Below, piece after piece: positions 7,711-15,782 of a DNA stretch of 64,000 bases. Source of the DNA: Streptomyces drozdowiczii (GTDB lineage: Bacteria; Actinomycetota; Actinomycetes; Streptomycetales; Streptomycetaceae). The position numbers were made by a program, and so were the translations under genes. Where the stretch lies: contig NZ_CP098740.1 in NCBI RefSeq assembly GCF_026167665.1, positions 1,116,001 through 1,180,000 on the forward strand, given 5' to 3'. The notes under the pieces were generated by a model, which worked only from the letters and a program-made list of their open reading frames with translations, ran no database searches and was not told the origin of the DNA. How positions within the stretch are numbered: position 1 is the first letter of the stretch; each line of letters starts with the position of its first letter.

Positions 7711-8520
7711 CTATCCGGCGAGGGCGAGGTTGTGTAGACGGGCGATGCCGAGCATGGCGTGGTGGACACCGTCGCCTTTCAGGCGGCAGTCGCGGAGTAT
7801 CTTCCAGGTCTTCATGCGGGCGAAGACGTGCTCGACGCGGGCGCGGACCTGCTTGTGGGACTTGTTGTGTTCCTCTTTCCAGGCTGGTAGTTCGATCTGG
7901 CCGCGCCTGCGACGGTGCGGAATGACGAGTCCGGCGCCCGGGTAGCCGCCGTCGGCGATCGTGAGAGTGTTGCCGACGGCGGCCTTGGCGCCGGATTCTT
8001 CCCATGCCTTGCAGTCGTTGCGGTTCCCGGCCAGGGACCGGCCGACCACGACGACCAGACGGGTGTCGGCGTCGATGACGACCTGGTGGTTGGTGGAGTA
8101 CCGATAGTTCTTCGACCGCTCGGCGATGGTGTGGTCCCGGGTGGGGACCGGGGTGCCATCCACGGTGAGCACGGTGTTCTTGGCGAACCGCTCGCGAGAC
8201 CGGAGCGCCAGCAGGGGGCCGAGGTGGTTGATGACCCGGCCGGCCGTGGACTTCGAGATGCCGAAGAGCGGGGCGAGCTGCCTCAACGTCAGATTGGTGC
8301 GCCAGTATGCCGTGACCAGCAGAACCCTGTCCTCCAGCGGCAGACTCCACGGCCGCCCTCGGTGGACCACATCTCCTCCATCCCGACGCAGCATGGTCAG
8401 CAGCTTGCCGAAGCAGCGCGGGGTCAGTCCCGCAAACGGGGCTATCCAGGACGGCTCCGAAGCCGTGATCACACTCGCCACTTCATGATCATTACCCAGG
8501 CTGGCTCCATGCCGTGACAA
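7711..8520 (-). CDS. IS5-family DDE transposase
   Basis: A 269-residue, apparently intact transposase. A helix-turn-helix (TLRQLAPLFGISKSTAGRVINHLG) precedes the DDE domain, with first Asp in LTVDGTPVPTRD, second Asp in TIADGGYPGAG and Glu in RARVEHVFARMKTWKIL. Length and layout fit DDE_Tnp_4-type IS5 transposases. It is transcribed away from the HAD gene, with 54 bp between the starts, and lies wholly inside the 24-bp terminal repeats, so this element could still be active. Confidence 0.88.
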   Translation of the reverse strand: MSRHGASLGNDHEVASVITASEPSWIAPFAGLTPRCFGKLLTMLRRDGGDVVHRGRPWSLPLEDRVLLVTAYWRTNLTLRQLAPLFGISKSTAGRVINHLGPLLALRSRERFAKNTVLTVDGTPVPTRDHTIAERSKNYRYSTNHQVVIDADTRLVVVVGRSLAGNRNDCKAWEESGAKAAVGNTLTIADGGYPGAGLVIPHRRRRGQIELPAWKEEHNKSHKQVRARVEHVFARMKTWKILRDCRLKGDGVHHAMLGIARLHNLALAG

Positions 8521-8574
8521 TCCCGCAGCTACGCTGACCAGGGCAGTCCACAGTCAGTAAGACCGGGGGAAACC

Positions 8575-9126
8575 ATGAACCGACCGCTGCTGTTCCTCGA
8601 CGTGGACGGGCCCCTTAACCCTTACGCAGCCAAGCCGGAGAGACGTCCCGACGGCTACACCACAATTCGAATTCCCAGGAACGACGCCCATGGAGACGAC
8701 AGGGGCCTCTCGTCCCGACGGCGCCCCCTGCGGGTCTGGCTCAACCCAGAGCACGGGCGAAACCTGATCCAGCTCGGCTTCGAGCTGTGCTGGGCCACTA
8801 CATGGATGGACGACGCCAACCGGTGGATCGCACCGGTCCTCGGCCTTCGGGAACTTCCCTTCGTCGACTTCGGTGACGTTCTACTCCAAGAACGCCCCGA
8901 TGGAGTCCACTGGAAGACCGGACCGCTGGTGAACTACGCAGACGGCCGTCCTTTCGCCTGGGTGGACGACGAGCAGAGCGAGCTGGACCAGACGTACGTG
9001 ACCGCCCACCACCAGGGAACCGGGCTCCTGCACCACGTCAACCCACGGATCGGCCTCCGGGAGAACGACTTCCACACGCTCGCCGGCTTCGCCCGGTCCC
9101 TGAGCACCTCACGAACCACCAGCTGA
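8575..9126 (+). CDS. HAD-domain protein carried by the inner element
   Basis: A 183-residue HAD-fold protein. Motif I is DVDGPLN near the N-terminus, WATTWMDDAN is motif-II-like, and WVDDEQ supplies the acidic motif IV. The family is widespread in Streptomyces as a stand-alone protein and resembles HAD domains of RNA-repair-associated type, but its substrate is unknown to me. A GGGGGA ribosome site precedes ATG 8575. Its stop lies 38 bp from the right terminal repeat, so it is packaged as a passenger of the element, divergent from the transposase. Confidence 0.8.
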   Translation: MNRPLLFLDVDGPLNPYAAKPERRPDGYTTIRIPRNDAHGDDRGLSSRRRPLRVWLNPEHGRNLIQLGFELCWATTWMDDANRWIAPVLGLRELPFVDFGDVLLQERPDGVHWKTGPLVNYADGRPFAWVDDEQSELDQTYVTAHHQGTGLLHHVNPRIGLRENDFHTLAGFARSLSTSRTTS

Positions 9127-9193
9127 GCACCCCACCAGCTGTTCAGACCGCTCCGGACCCGCAGCCAAGATCTTTGCGGGACAGCCCTTAGTC

Positions 9194-9529
9194 TCAATCG
9201 CGGCTGTCTACGGTGGCGCTGAAGCCATGGTCCTGAAGCACCGGGAACGTCTGCACTGCGCCGGACAGCCATGCGTCGATCTCTTCGTGGGACGACCTGA
9301 TGGCGCTGACCAGTTCCATGACGACGTCCAGCTTCTGCTGGCCGACATTCAGGCGTAGTTCCGCAACCGATACCTCCCGATACGGCATGCTCAGCTGCCA
9401 CCAGAAACGGATGAGATACCGGCACTCCTGCGGCTCGCGATCATCGGCCAGGCGACTGGCGATCATCGCCTGGACACACTGCCGCTGCTCAGCGTCGCGG
9501 AATCCGTCTCGAAGGTCCGTCAGGGTCAC
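9194..9529 (-). CDS. hypothetical protein next to IS end
   Basis: A 111-residue acidic, helical product (DGFRDAEQRQCVQAMIASRL, WWQLSMPYREVSV). No recognised domain. Its stop codon is only 4 bp from the TA flank of the inner element, so that insertion may have trimmed its 3' end. It lies inside the terminal repeats of the outer element and may be cargo of it. Function unknown. Confidence 0.45.
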   Translation of the reverse strand: MTLTDLRDGFRDAEQRQCVQAMIASRLADDREPQECRYLIRFWWQLSMPYREVSVAELRLNVGQQKLDVVMELVSAIRSSHEEIDAWLSGAVQTFPVLQDHGFSATVDSRD

Positions 9530-9654
9530 GGCCGGACAGTACCAACCGCGCTCACCGGCAAACCCGGCGAGGTCATTCCGTTAGGAGTTCTTAGGGTTCG
9601 TGCCACGGGCCGGTACTCGCGCACCCCACGTCATCGCAGCAAAAGGAGTTCGAC

Positions 9655-10350
9655 ATGAAGCGCCGCACCCTCGTCGGCGGCATCGCTGTGGCAGCTGCCG
9701 CAGCGGCAGCCCCGGGGACCGCGTCACCACGCCGGATCGGCATGAGCGACGTCAACCGGCTGAACAAGCGCTTCGCCGACATCGTCGCCAATGACCACCG
9801 CCACGGCGGGCAACCCCGCACCGAGGAGCAGGCCACCGCGCTCGCCGTCGAGGCGCTCAATCTCCAGAACGCGGGCAGTGCAACGCAGCAAGTACGCCAG
9901 TCTTTACGCCTCTGGAGCCGCGTTCCGATCATCTGCGATGTGGGCGGCCATCGACGGCCGGCGCGACGAGGCAGCGAAGGCTCACATGCGCGAGGCGCAA
10001 GCCCTCGCGGAGATGTCGGGCGACCAGGCGCAACCTGCACCTCACCCGCCGCGACCCGCTCTTCGCGTCCCTTGGCCTGGCCCGCCAGGGGGCCAGCCAC
10101 GGCACTGCCCAGAACCGGACCGAGACCCGTCGCGCGTTCGAGCAGGCACAGGACGCCATGCTGCGCGCAGATCCCGCTGACCACCGGCCGGACTGGCTGC
10201 TCGCGTTCTATGACCAGGCTGAACTGGACTCCTTGGCTCTCTCCGCGTACCTGGCGCTGGGCGACTATCCGACCGCCGAGTATCACGCCCACCGCTGCCT
10301 GGCGCAGCTCCGCCCCCACATGGTGAGGTCTCGGGCAATCGCGGATTTGG
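9655..10350 (+). pseudogene. broken TPR-type transcriptional regulator gene
   Basis: Starts at ATG 9655 (MKRRTLVGGIAVAAAAAAAP) with an AAGGAG ribosome site, but homology jumps between frames: DVNRLNKRFADIVANDH in the first, YASLYASGAAFRSSAMWAAIDGR and AKAHMREAQALAEMSGDQ in the second, then LRADPADHRPDWLLAFYDQAELDSLALS and YHAHRCLAQLRPHMVRSRAIA in the third. About 40 residues are missing between the second and third blocks, and the expected C-terminus is absent. Full-length relatives are helix-turn-helix or orphan TPR proteins of Streptomyces. It begins 62 bp after the outer element ends. Confidence 0.8.
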
Positions 10351-10394
10351 CGAAGTACTCAAAGGAGCTTCAGCGAAGGCGCGCCGGCTCTTGG

Positions 10395-10688
10395 TCAGTC
10401 GATGCCCTCGATGATGCGGAAGTCGCGCTCGACGCCGCCGGAAAGTGCGGCCAAGGCCTTTTGGTAGGCGGCGCTCTCGCGGGCCGCGACGGCCTGGTCG
10501 AAGGTGTCGAACTCGACCAGGACGGTGCGTTCGGCGGTTCCCTCCTCGTATGCCTCGACGCGAGTGCCGCGGGAGAGGACCCGGCCGCCCCCGGCTTTGA
10601 CGGCCGGAGGGGCCAGTTTGTTGTAGGCGGCCAGCTTCTCGGGGTCCGAAACGGTGCGGTAGACGCTGACCCAGTAACCCTTGGGCAT
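10395..10688 (-). CDS. DUF1330 family protein
   Basis: A 97-residue ferredoxin-fold protein with the DUF1330 pattern: MPKGYWVSVYRTVSDPEKL at the N-terminus, a central glycine-containing strand (GGRVLSRG) and ERTVLVEFDTFDQAVAAR. The length is typical. The biochemical role of the family is not established. It follows the carboxymuconolactone-decarboxylase-like gene on the same strand with a 35-bp gap, so they probably form one unit controlled by the divergent HxlR gene. Confidence 0.85.
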   Translation of the reverse strand: MPKGYWVSVYRTVSDPEKLAAYNKLAPPAVKAGGGRVLSRGTRVEAYEEGTAERTVLVEFDTFDQAVAARESAAYQKALAALSGGVERDFRIIEGID

Positions 10689-10723
10689 GGCATCTCCTGT
10701 GTGCGGTGGTGAGTGTGTCCGGC

Positions 10724-11290
10724 TTACGGGGTGGCCTCGGGGAAACGGGCACCCCAGGGCTCCTCTTCCAGGAGAAGCCCGTTGGCCAGAAGGCTGACGG
10801 TCCGGTACCAGCCGACCAGTACGAGCAGTTCGAGTACGTGAGTCTCTTCGTAGTGCGCGCGCAGGGCATCCCAGGTGGGTTGAGTGAGTCGCGCTGTGTC
10901 GTTGAGTTCGTCAACCGCCTGGAGCAGCGCCGTATGGCGTGGCGACCATGAGGCGCCGGCCACCGCGTCGGGCTGGGCAGTTGCCCGGAGCAGTTCGGGG
11001 GCCAGTCCGGCCTGCGGCGCCAGGGTCGCGGCGTGGACGCCCCATTCGTAGGCACAGTCGGATCGCGCGGTCACGCGGGCGATGACGATCTCCCGGTCCA
11101 TGGCGGGCAAGAGTCCATGGCCCAGCAGCCCGGCGCCGAGGGCGAACATGCGTGAGGCCAGCTCCGGGTTGCGGTGCAGGACCCGAAACAGCGTGAGCGG
11201 CTCGTGCGGCACACCCGGCGGCATCCAGCGGCGGAGCGCCCGGTCGACGTCGGCGGTGTAGGGCGGGGTGAGCGGTTCGATGCGGGGCAT
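10724..11290 (-). CDS. carboxymuconolactone decarboxylase/AhpD-like protein
   Basis: A 188-residue all-helical protein of the CMD/AhpD superfamily. It shows LFRVLHRNPELASRMFALG, the family core REIVIARVTARSDCAYEWGVHAATLA and a C-terminal LLVLVGWYRTVSLLANGL. Only one Cys is present in the core (SDCAYEW), so the AhpD C-x-x-C pair is missing; the related pattern SDCAYEWxxH is common in this branch. It is divergent from the HxlR regulator across a 67-bp gap with a long inverted repeat, indicating redox- or electrophile-responsive control (inference). Confidence 0.85.
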   Translation of the reverse strand: MPRIEPLTPPYTADVDRALRRWMPPGVPHEPLTLFRVLHRNPELASRMFALGAGLLGHGLLPAMDREIVIARVTARSDCAYEWGVHAATLAPQAGLAPELLRATAQPDAVAGASWSPRHTALLQAVDELNDTARLTQPTWDALRAHYEETHVLELLVLVGWYRTVSLLANGLLLEEEPWGARFPEATP

Positions 11291-11304
11291 GTCGGCACCT
11301 CATG

Positions 11305-11343
11305 CTTCGATTTTCGAACCACTATATGCTTCGAAAACCGAAG
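11305..11343. promoter_or_regulatory. HxlR operator between divergent genes
   Basis: Arms CTTCGATTTTCGAA (11305-11318) and TTCGAAAACCGAAG (11330-11343) form an inverted repeat, 13 of 14 bases matching, around an 11-base AT-rich centre containing TATAT. It sits between the start codons of the CMD gene and the HxlR gene, so one bound dimer pair could govern both. Confidence 0.75.
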
Positions 11344-11357
11344 CGCAAGGAGTGAGC

Positions 11358-11714
11358 ATGGAAGCCGAAGCGCCACGTCCTGGTCAGCCGGTACGGGGGT
11401 CCGCATCGGGACGCCCGGTGATGGCCGCACTCGACCTGCTCGGACGGAGGTGGACGATGCGGATCCTGTGGGAACTGAGCCAAGCCCCTTGCGGCTTCCG
11501 CGAGTTGCAGCGCCGGTGCGAGCGCATGTCCTCCAGCGTGCTCAGCACCCGGATCGAGGAGCTGTCCACCGCCCGCCTGCTGGTCCTGGACGGCGACGGC
11601 TACCGCCTCACCCGGCTCGGCCGCGATCTTGTCGAGGCGCTGAGCCCGCTGGACACCTGGAGTCGGCGCTGGGCCGAGGAAATGGGTCCCGCGACGCCAG
11701 GAGAGCTGGAATGA
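11358..11714 (+). CDS. HxlR family transcriptional regulator
   Basis: A 118-residue winged-helix regulator. ATG 11358 is chosen for its AAGGAG ribosome site; the upstream in-frame extension would run through the operator. It shows the HxlR signature ALDLLGRRWTMRILWELS, then FRELQRRCERMSSSVLSTRI as recognition helix and DGDGYRLTRLGRDLVEALSPL as wing and dimer helix. There is no Cys in the winged-helix beginning other than those in APCGFREL and RRCERM, which could sense oxidants. Likely autoregulates and controls the divergent CMD-DUF1330 pair. Confidence 0.9.
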   Translation: MEAEAPRPGQPVRGSASGRPVMAALDLLGRRWTMRILWELSQAPCGFRELQRRCERMSSSVLSTRIEELSTARLLVLDGDGYRLTRLGRDLVEALSPLDTWSRRWAEEMGPATPGELE

Positions 11715-11760
11715 TCACCGCGTGGCCGACGCCTGCGGCTACGAGCGAAGGGAGCGGCAC

Positions 11761-12021
11761 ATGGGCCGTCGCGAACGTCACCGCAAGGACCCGGCAGTCG
11801 TGACCGCGACTGTGCGCGAGTGGAGCGACGAAGAGGGATGGGGCGTCCTCGACTCACCCGAGACTCCCGGAGGGTGCTTCGGCCACTACTCCAACATCCA
11901 GGCGCCCGGCTTCCGCACGCTGTCACCAGGGCAGAAGGTCGAGCTCACCTGGGAGGCCCCCGGCTTCAAGCAGGACGGCTACGACTACCGCGCGGTGAGC
12001 ATCGCCCCCAAGCGCGCCTGA
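11761..12021 (+). CDS. cold-shock-domain-like protein
   Basis: An 86-residue protein with a single OB-fold resembling a cold-shock domain: VVTATVREWSDEEGWGVLDS covers the RNP1-like strand and GGCFGHYSNI the RNP2-like strand, followed by GQKVELTWEAPG. The usual K-G-F-G-F-I is replaced by E-G-W-G-V-L, a variant common in Streptomyces paralogs. ATG 11761 is preferred because GAAGGGAG lies 6 bp upstream. Likely nucleic-acid binding; role unknown. Confidence 0.8.
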   Translation: MGRRERHRKDPAVVTATVREWSDEEGWGVLDSPETPGGCFGHYSNIQAPGFRTLSPGQKVELTWEAPGFKQDGYDYRAVSIAPKRA

Positions 12022-12504
12022 CATCAACGGGCGACCTGACCCGGGACCTGGCCTTGCGTGGTTCGCTCACCGCCAGGGGATGATCGCGGTTGGTCGTGAC
12101 GCGGAGACCCCCGACACGCAGAGCGTCAATGTCCGGCCGCCGGTCCGGGACGAAGCACACAACCACAGTGACATCTGCGGTCAAGCTCTCGCGGACAGGG
12201 CGGACGTTGCCTGACGCAGCACTAGGGGCGCGTCCGGAAAGTCCCATGTGGCCCGCGCCGCCTGGCGCGCCTCGCCACCGCCGCGCCGGCCGGTCACGCG
12301 AGCTGATCCATGTCGCGCCTTTCGGATCCTGCCGACCCCGTCCCGCCCTTCGCGATTTCGGGGCCCGGCGCGACAAGGGGTGGAACGGCCTGGGCGAGTG
12401 CCTCTGTCGGCCGTCACTCCGAGCACGGCGTCGACCGGGTCTCCCGGTCTCAGGGCATCGAAACGGGCGCCGCCCCCGTGAGCGACACCGTAGGACCGGT
12501 CCGC
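12022..12504. other. gene-poor gap, possibly degraded mobile DNA
   Basis: About 480 bp without a convincing gene. A minus-strand stretch reads VTVVVCFVPDRRPDIDALR with reasonable codon bias, but no intact frame extends from it. The motif GCGTCCGGAAAGTCCC near 12231-12246 resembles insertion-sequence ends. It appears to be relict DNA at the right edge of the accessory region. Confidence 0.4.
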
Positions 12505-13524
12505 TCAGCCGATGTACGCCGGGGACACCGCCGCCGTGCTGATGCGTCGGGGTGTGCCCGTGCCGTCGGACGGGATCGTGTAGAGGTCGGCTCCGTAGTC
12601 GCCCGGCAGGGCGTAGGTCAGGGTGTGGTTGTCGCGCCAGACCGTTTGGTCGTCGACGCTGCGGGCTTCCGACACGGCCGTTTCGCGGCCGGTGCGGAGG
12701 TCGAGGACGTACAGGTGCCACGGGGCGTCCGCCGGGAGGCCCGTGACGCGCTTCTTGTAGGCGACGCGCGTGCCGTCCGGGGAGAGGGACGGGCACTCGA
12801 CGTTGGTGTGCACGGTGGTGACGGTACGGGCCCGCAGGTCGCCGCGGACCAGGTAGGTCGAGCCGTGCGTGGCCATCGTGGCGTAGAAGGTGCGGTCGTC
12901 CGAAGCGAACGTCACGCCCCAGAAGTTGATGTCCGCCGCGCGATAGGTCCGGCCGTCCTTGATGACGCGGTACGCCTCAAGCGACGGCGTCAGGCGCCCC
13001 GTGCGGGTGTCGACGATCGCCGCCCGCGTCGAGAAGTTCGTGCCCGCGTAGGAGTCGCCGCCGACGAACGCCGTCCAGGCCGCGTACCGCCCGCTGGGCG
13101 AGACCCGGGCCCGGGACGGGATCCCCGGCATGTCGTAGCGGGCCCGCTCGCGCAGTCCGGCGTCGAGGATCACCGCCTGGTAGGTCTCCTGGACGGCGCC
13201 GTGCTTCGCCTGGAGGCACACGCCGGTACCCGAAGCGGCGTAGAAGCGGAGGCACTTGACCTCCGACGCGACCCGTGGGCCCGATGGGTCCGACGCCGGG
13301 ACGGACGTCAGCTCGTCGCGGTGCGGCCCCCACGCCATGTTGCGGAACACCAGCCGCCGGGATGCGGTCAGGGACACGGGTCCGGCGGTGATCCGGGGGC
13401 CGCCCGGCCGGGCCTGGTTCCTGCGGTCCGCGCGCGCCGAGGCGTGCAGCACGGAGGCCACCGAGACGCCCGCGAGGACGGCCAGGGCACAGACCAGGAC
13501 CAGGATGCGGTTGCGCAGCGTCAT
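12505..13524 (-). CDS. membrane-anchored TolB-like beta-propeller protein
   Basis: 339 residues. One N-terminal helix (ILVLVCALAVLAGVSVASVL) acts as signal anchor, followed by a PD40/WD40-type propeller with repeated blades such as ARVSPSGRYAAWTAF, TFASDDRTFYATMATHG, CPSLSPDGTRVAYKK and LYTIPSDGTGTPRRIS. Its start codon overlaps the MFS transporter stop (ATGA), so the two are translationally coupled. Propellers of this type often bind peptides or act as scaffolds outside the membrane. The specific partner is unknown. Confidence 0.75.
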   Translation of the reverse strand: MTLRNRILVLVCALAVLAGVSVASVLHASARADRRNQARPGGPRITAGPVSLTASRRLVFRNMAWGPHRDELTSVPASDPSGPRVASEVKCLRFYAASGTGVCLQAKHGAVQETYQAVILDAGLRERARYDMPGIPSRARVSPSGRYAAWTAFVGGDSYAGTNFSTRAAIVDTRTGRLTPSLEAYRVIKDGRTYRAADINFWGVTFASDDRTFYATMATHGSTYLVRGDLRARTVTTVHTNVECPSLSPDGTRVAYKKRVTGLPADAPWHLYVLDLRTGRETAVSEARSVDDQTVWRDNHTLTYALPGDYGADLYTIPSDGTGTPRRISTAAVSPAYIG

Positions 13525-14894
13525 ACGAGGCTTTCTGAGGAAGTGGTGGGGCGGATCGGGCGGAGGCGCAGCGCGAACACGGCGCACAGGGCGAGCAGGA
13601 CGGCCGACGCCGTGAGCGCCGTCCGGTCGCCCCACGCCGTCCAGGCCGCGCCGAAGCCGAGCGAGCACGAGAACCGGGCCAGCGCCTGGCCCGTCTGGGC
13701 GAGCGCGAGCCCGGACGAGCGCAGCTCGCGCGGCACGCTGTCCGAGGCAGCCGCCATCAGCACGCCGTCGGTCGCCGCGTAGAAACCGCCGTGCAGGAGC
13801 AGTACGGCGCAGGCCGCCGCCGTGCCCTGCCAGGAACTGAGCAGAAGGGCGTACGCGAGGAGCAGGGCGCCGTGTCCGCCGAGGAACACCTGCCACCGGC
13901 CTGCCCGGTCCGCGAGTCGGCCGAGCGGGACGGCGAGGAGCAGGAAAGCGGCAGCGGTGCCGAGGGGCAGCAGCGCGAACCAGCGGTCCGGCACCCCGAG
14001 GCGCCGCTGCAGGAGCAGGAACACGAAGGAGTCACTGACTGTGGCGAGCCCGAGCAGCAGGGCGCAGACAGTGATACGTCGTAGCTCCGGGTGGTGGAGG
14101 AGAGCCAGGGCAGCGCGCAGGGTGGGGCGCGGTGCGGCGGCCGGGAGGGCCGGAGTCCCGGCTCCGGGCTCCCCGGCTCGGCCCGTTTCGGCATCGGCGC
14201 CTGTCGGCCGCCCGGCGCCGTCCTTCGTGCCCGCACCCCCCGGTACGAACAGCACCAGCACCAGTACGCCCACCACGGCCACGCAGAAGCTCACCGTGAA
14301 CACGGCGTCGTAGCCGTCGACGGTGGCGCGGAGGATCAGGAGGGCGACGAGGGGGCCGAGCAGGGCGCCCGCCGTGTCCATCGCACGGTGCACTCCGAAG
14401 GCTCGGCCGCGGTTCTCCGGGGTGCTCGACAGGGAGATGAGGGCGTCGCGCGGGGCGGTACGCAGGCCCTTGCCGGTGCGGTCGGCTGCGAGGATCAGGC
14501 CGATCGGGGTCAGCGTCTGCGCCATCAGGAGCAGGGGTTTGCAGGCCGCCGAGAGGGCGTACCCGGCCCCCGCCACCCACTTGTGGCGCCCGCCTCCCCG
14601 GTCGGCGAGGTGTCCGCCGACGAGGCGGACCAAGGCCGAGAAGCCGTTGTAGATCCCGTCGAGGAGCCCAAAGCCCAGCGGGGACAGGCCGAGGCCCGCC
14701 ACCAGGTACAACGGCAGCACCGCCGTCACCATCTCGGAGGAGACATCGGTGATCAGGCTGACCGCGCCGAGGGCCAGCACCGTGGGCGCGACCGCGGGAC
14801 GGCGCCGCCCGGCGCGGGGCCGGGTGGCGCCGTCCGCGGACGGGGCCGCCGCCGGGGTCTCGGGCGTGCCGGCCCGGCTGTCCGCTACGTACAT
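13521..14894 (-). CDS. MFS transporter
   Basis: A 457-residue, 12-helix major facilitator protein. After a cytosolic Pro/Ala/Arg-rich N-tail (about 35 residues) come ALGAVSLITDVSSEMVTAVL and LLDGIYNGFSALVRLVGGHLAD. The loop-2/3 motif is ADRGGGRHKW and motif C-like segments occur in FGVHRAMDTAGALLGPL. The pattern (SLITDVSSEM, RTGKGLRTAPRDALI) matches an MFS branch whose members are frequently annotated as generic exporters. A charged loop of about 50 residues lies between the halves. It is cotranscribed with the beta-propeller gene and the phosphoesterase gene (1-bp spacing). Confidence 0.88.
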   Translation of the reverse strand: MYVADSRAGTPETPAAAPSADGATRPRAGRRRPAVAPTVLALGAVSLITDVSSEMVTAVLPLYLVAGLGLSPLGFGLLDGIYNGFSALVRLVGGHLADRGGGRHKWVAGAGYALSAACKPLLLMAQTLTPIGLILAADRTGKGLRTAPRDALISLSSTPENRGRAFGVHRAMDTAGALLGPLVALLILRATVDGYDAVFTVSFCVAVVGVLVLVLFVPGGAGTKDGAGRPTGADAETGRAGEPGAGTPALPAAAPRPTLRAALALLHHPELRRITVCALLLGLATVSDSFVFLLLQRRLGVPDRWFALLPLGTAAAFLLLAVPLGRLADRAGRWQVFLGGHGALLLAYALLLSSWQGTAAACAVLLLHGGFYAATDGVLMAAASDSVPRELRSSGLALAQTGQALARFSCSLGFGAAWTAWGDRTALTASAVLLALCAVFALRLRPIRPTTSSESLV

Positions 14895-14895
14895 G

Positions 14896-15782
14896 TCAGG
14901 ACGTCCAGATGCCCGTAATATCCTTGGCGGAGGCCGCGTTGCCGGCGTGCGTGAGGCCGTGCATGTCCTCCAGCGTCCGCAGCAGGTCGTAGTGGTTGTA
15001 GGTGGTGGCCGAGGAGGACCCCGGGGTCACCTGCTGGCCGTAGAGGACCGTCGGGATCTTGTTCCCGGCGAGCCGGTTGTCCTCGTCGAAGGTGACGACG
15101 AGGAGGCTGTTGTGGGTCTTTGCCCAGGTGGCGTAGGCGCCGAGCTTGTTCTTCAGCCAGGTGTCACCGGTGGACACCGAGCAGTCGTGCATGTCGCTGC
15201 ACAGGTTCGGGACGACGAAGGAGACCTGCGGGAGCGTCGAGTAGTCCGTCGGGAACTGAGCGAACGTCTTGGCGCTGGACGTGGGGACGTTGCTGAAGCC
15301 GAACCAGGGGTTGTGCTTGCGGGCGTAGTCGCCGCTGCTGCAGGTCGTCGAACCCTGGCTGGGCAGCGTCTCGTTGTAGCTGCCCCAGGTCTTGCCCTTG
15401 GCGATCAGCTCGGAGGCGAGGTTGGGCGCGGAGGAGAAGCCGGGCGTGTAGCAGCTGTCGTCCGTGATCCCCTGCGTGGAGCCGGAGAACAGGGCGAAGT
15501 AGTTCGGCTGGCTCGGGTGCGTCTCGGCATACGACTGGGAGAGGTTGGCCCCACCCGCCTTGAGCGAGTTGATGTAGGGAGCGCTGGAGGAGCCGACCAC
15601 CTGGCTGTACGCGTGATTTTCAAAGACCACGACCACGACGTGGTCCGGGGTCGGGACGGCCGCCGCGGCGTGCGCGGGGCCGAGCCGGCGAAGCCGGTCC
15701 AGATCCCGGCCGCTGCCGCGGTGAACGCGAGAGCGGCTGCCACGACGGCACGACTGCGGCGGTACACGTTTCTGCCGGGCAC
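14896..15782 (-). pseudogene. secreted phosphoesterase (acid phosphatase type), frameshifted
   Basis: The catalytic part (DHVVVVVFENHAYSQVVGSS, PYINSLKAGGANLSQSYAET, PSQPNYFALFSG, FDEDNR) matches the phosphoesterase/phospholipase-C-like family. The best start is GTG 15782, with GGAGG 6 bp upstream, opening a clear signal peptide (RRSRAVVAAALAFTAAAAG). The signal peptide and the enzyme are in different frames. Adding one C to the C4 run (complement of 15676-15679) restores SAPAHAAAAVPTPDHV. So the gene is either inactivated by a one-base deletion or misassembled. The product would act outside the membrane on phosphate esters. Confidence 0.8.

Larger units (their letters stand above)
7649..9188. 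mobile_element. inner insertion element with passenger gene
   Basis: A 1,540-bp element. Its 24-bp terminal inverted repeats start AGGGTTGTCCCG (from 7649) and AGGGCTGTCCCG (complement from 9188), 21 of 24 identical. TA flanks both ends (7647-7648, 9189-9190), the target duplication expected for IS5/IS427-type elements. It holds a minus-strand transposase and a divergent HAD-domain gene with little spare DNA. It landed on the stop codon of the outer transposase. Confidence 0.75.
6772..9590. mobile_element. outer IS5-type element with nested insertion
   Basis: Terminal inverted repeats begin GAACTCCTGACGAAATGATC at 6772 and, on the other strand from 9590, GAACTCCTAACGGAATGACC (17 of 20 identical). 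TTA flanks both ends (6769-6771, 9591-9593), as a 3-bp target duplication would. The element carries the slippage-type transposase (6821-7649), a second complete insertion (7649-9188) and a small ORF (9194-9529). Without the inner insertion it would be about 1.28 kb. Confidence 0.7.

Noticed and set aside
12310..13782. 490-codon plus-strand frame opposite the beta-propeller gene
   Set aside because: No motif, Arg/Val/Gly-rich, and the minus-strand frame has propeller repeats and operon coupling.
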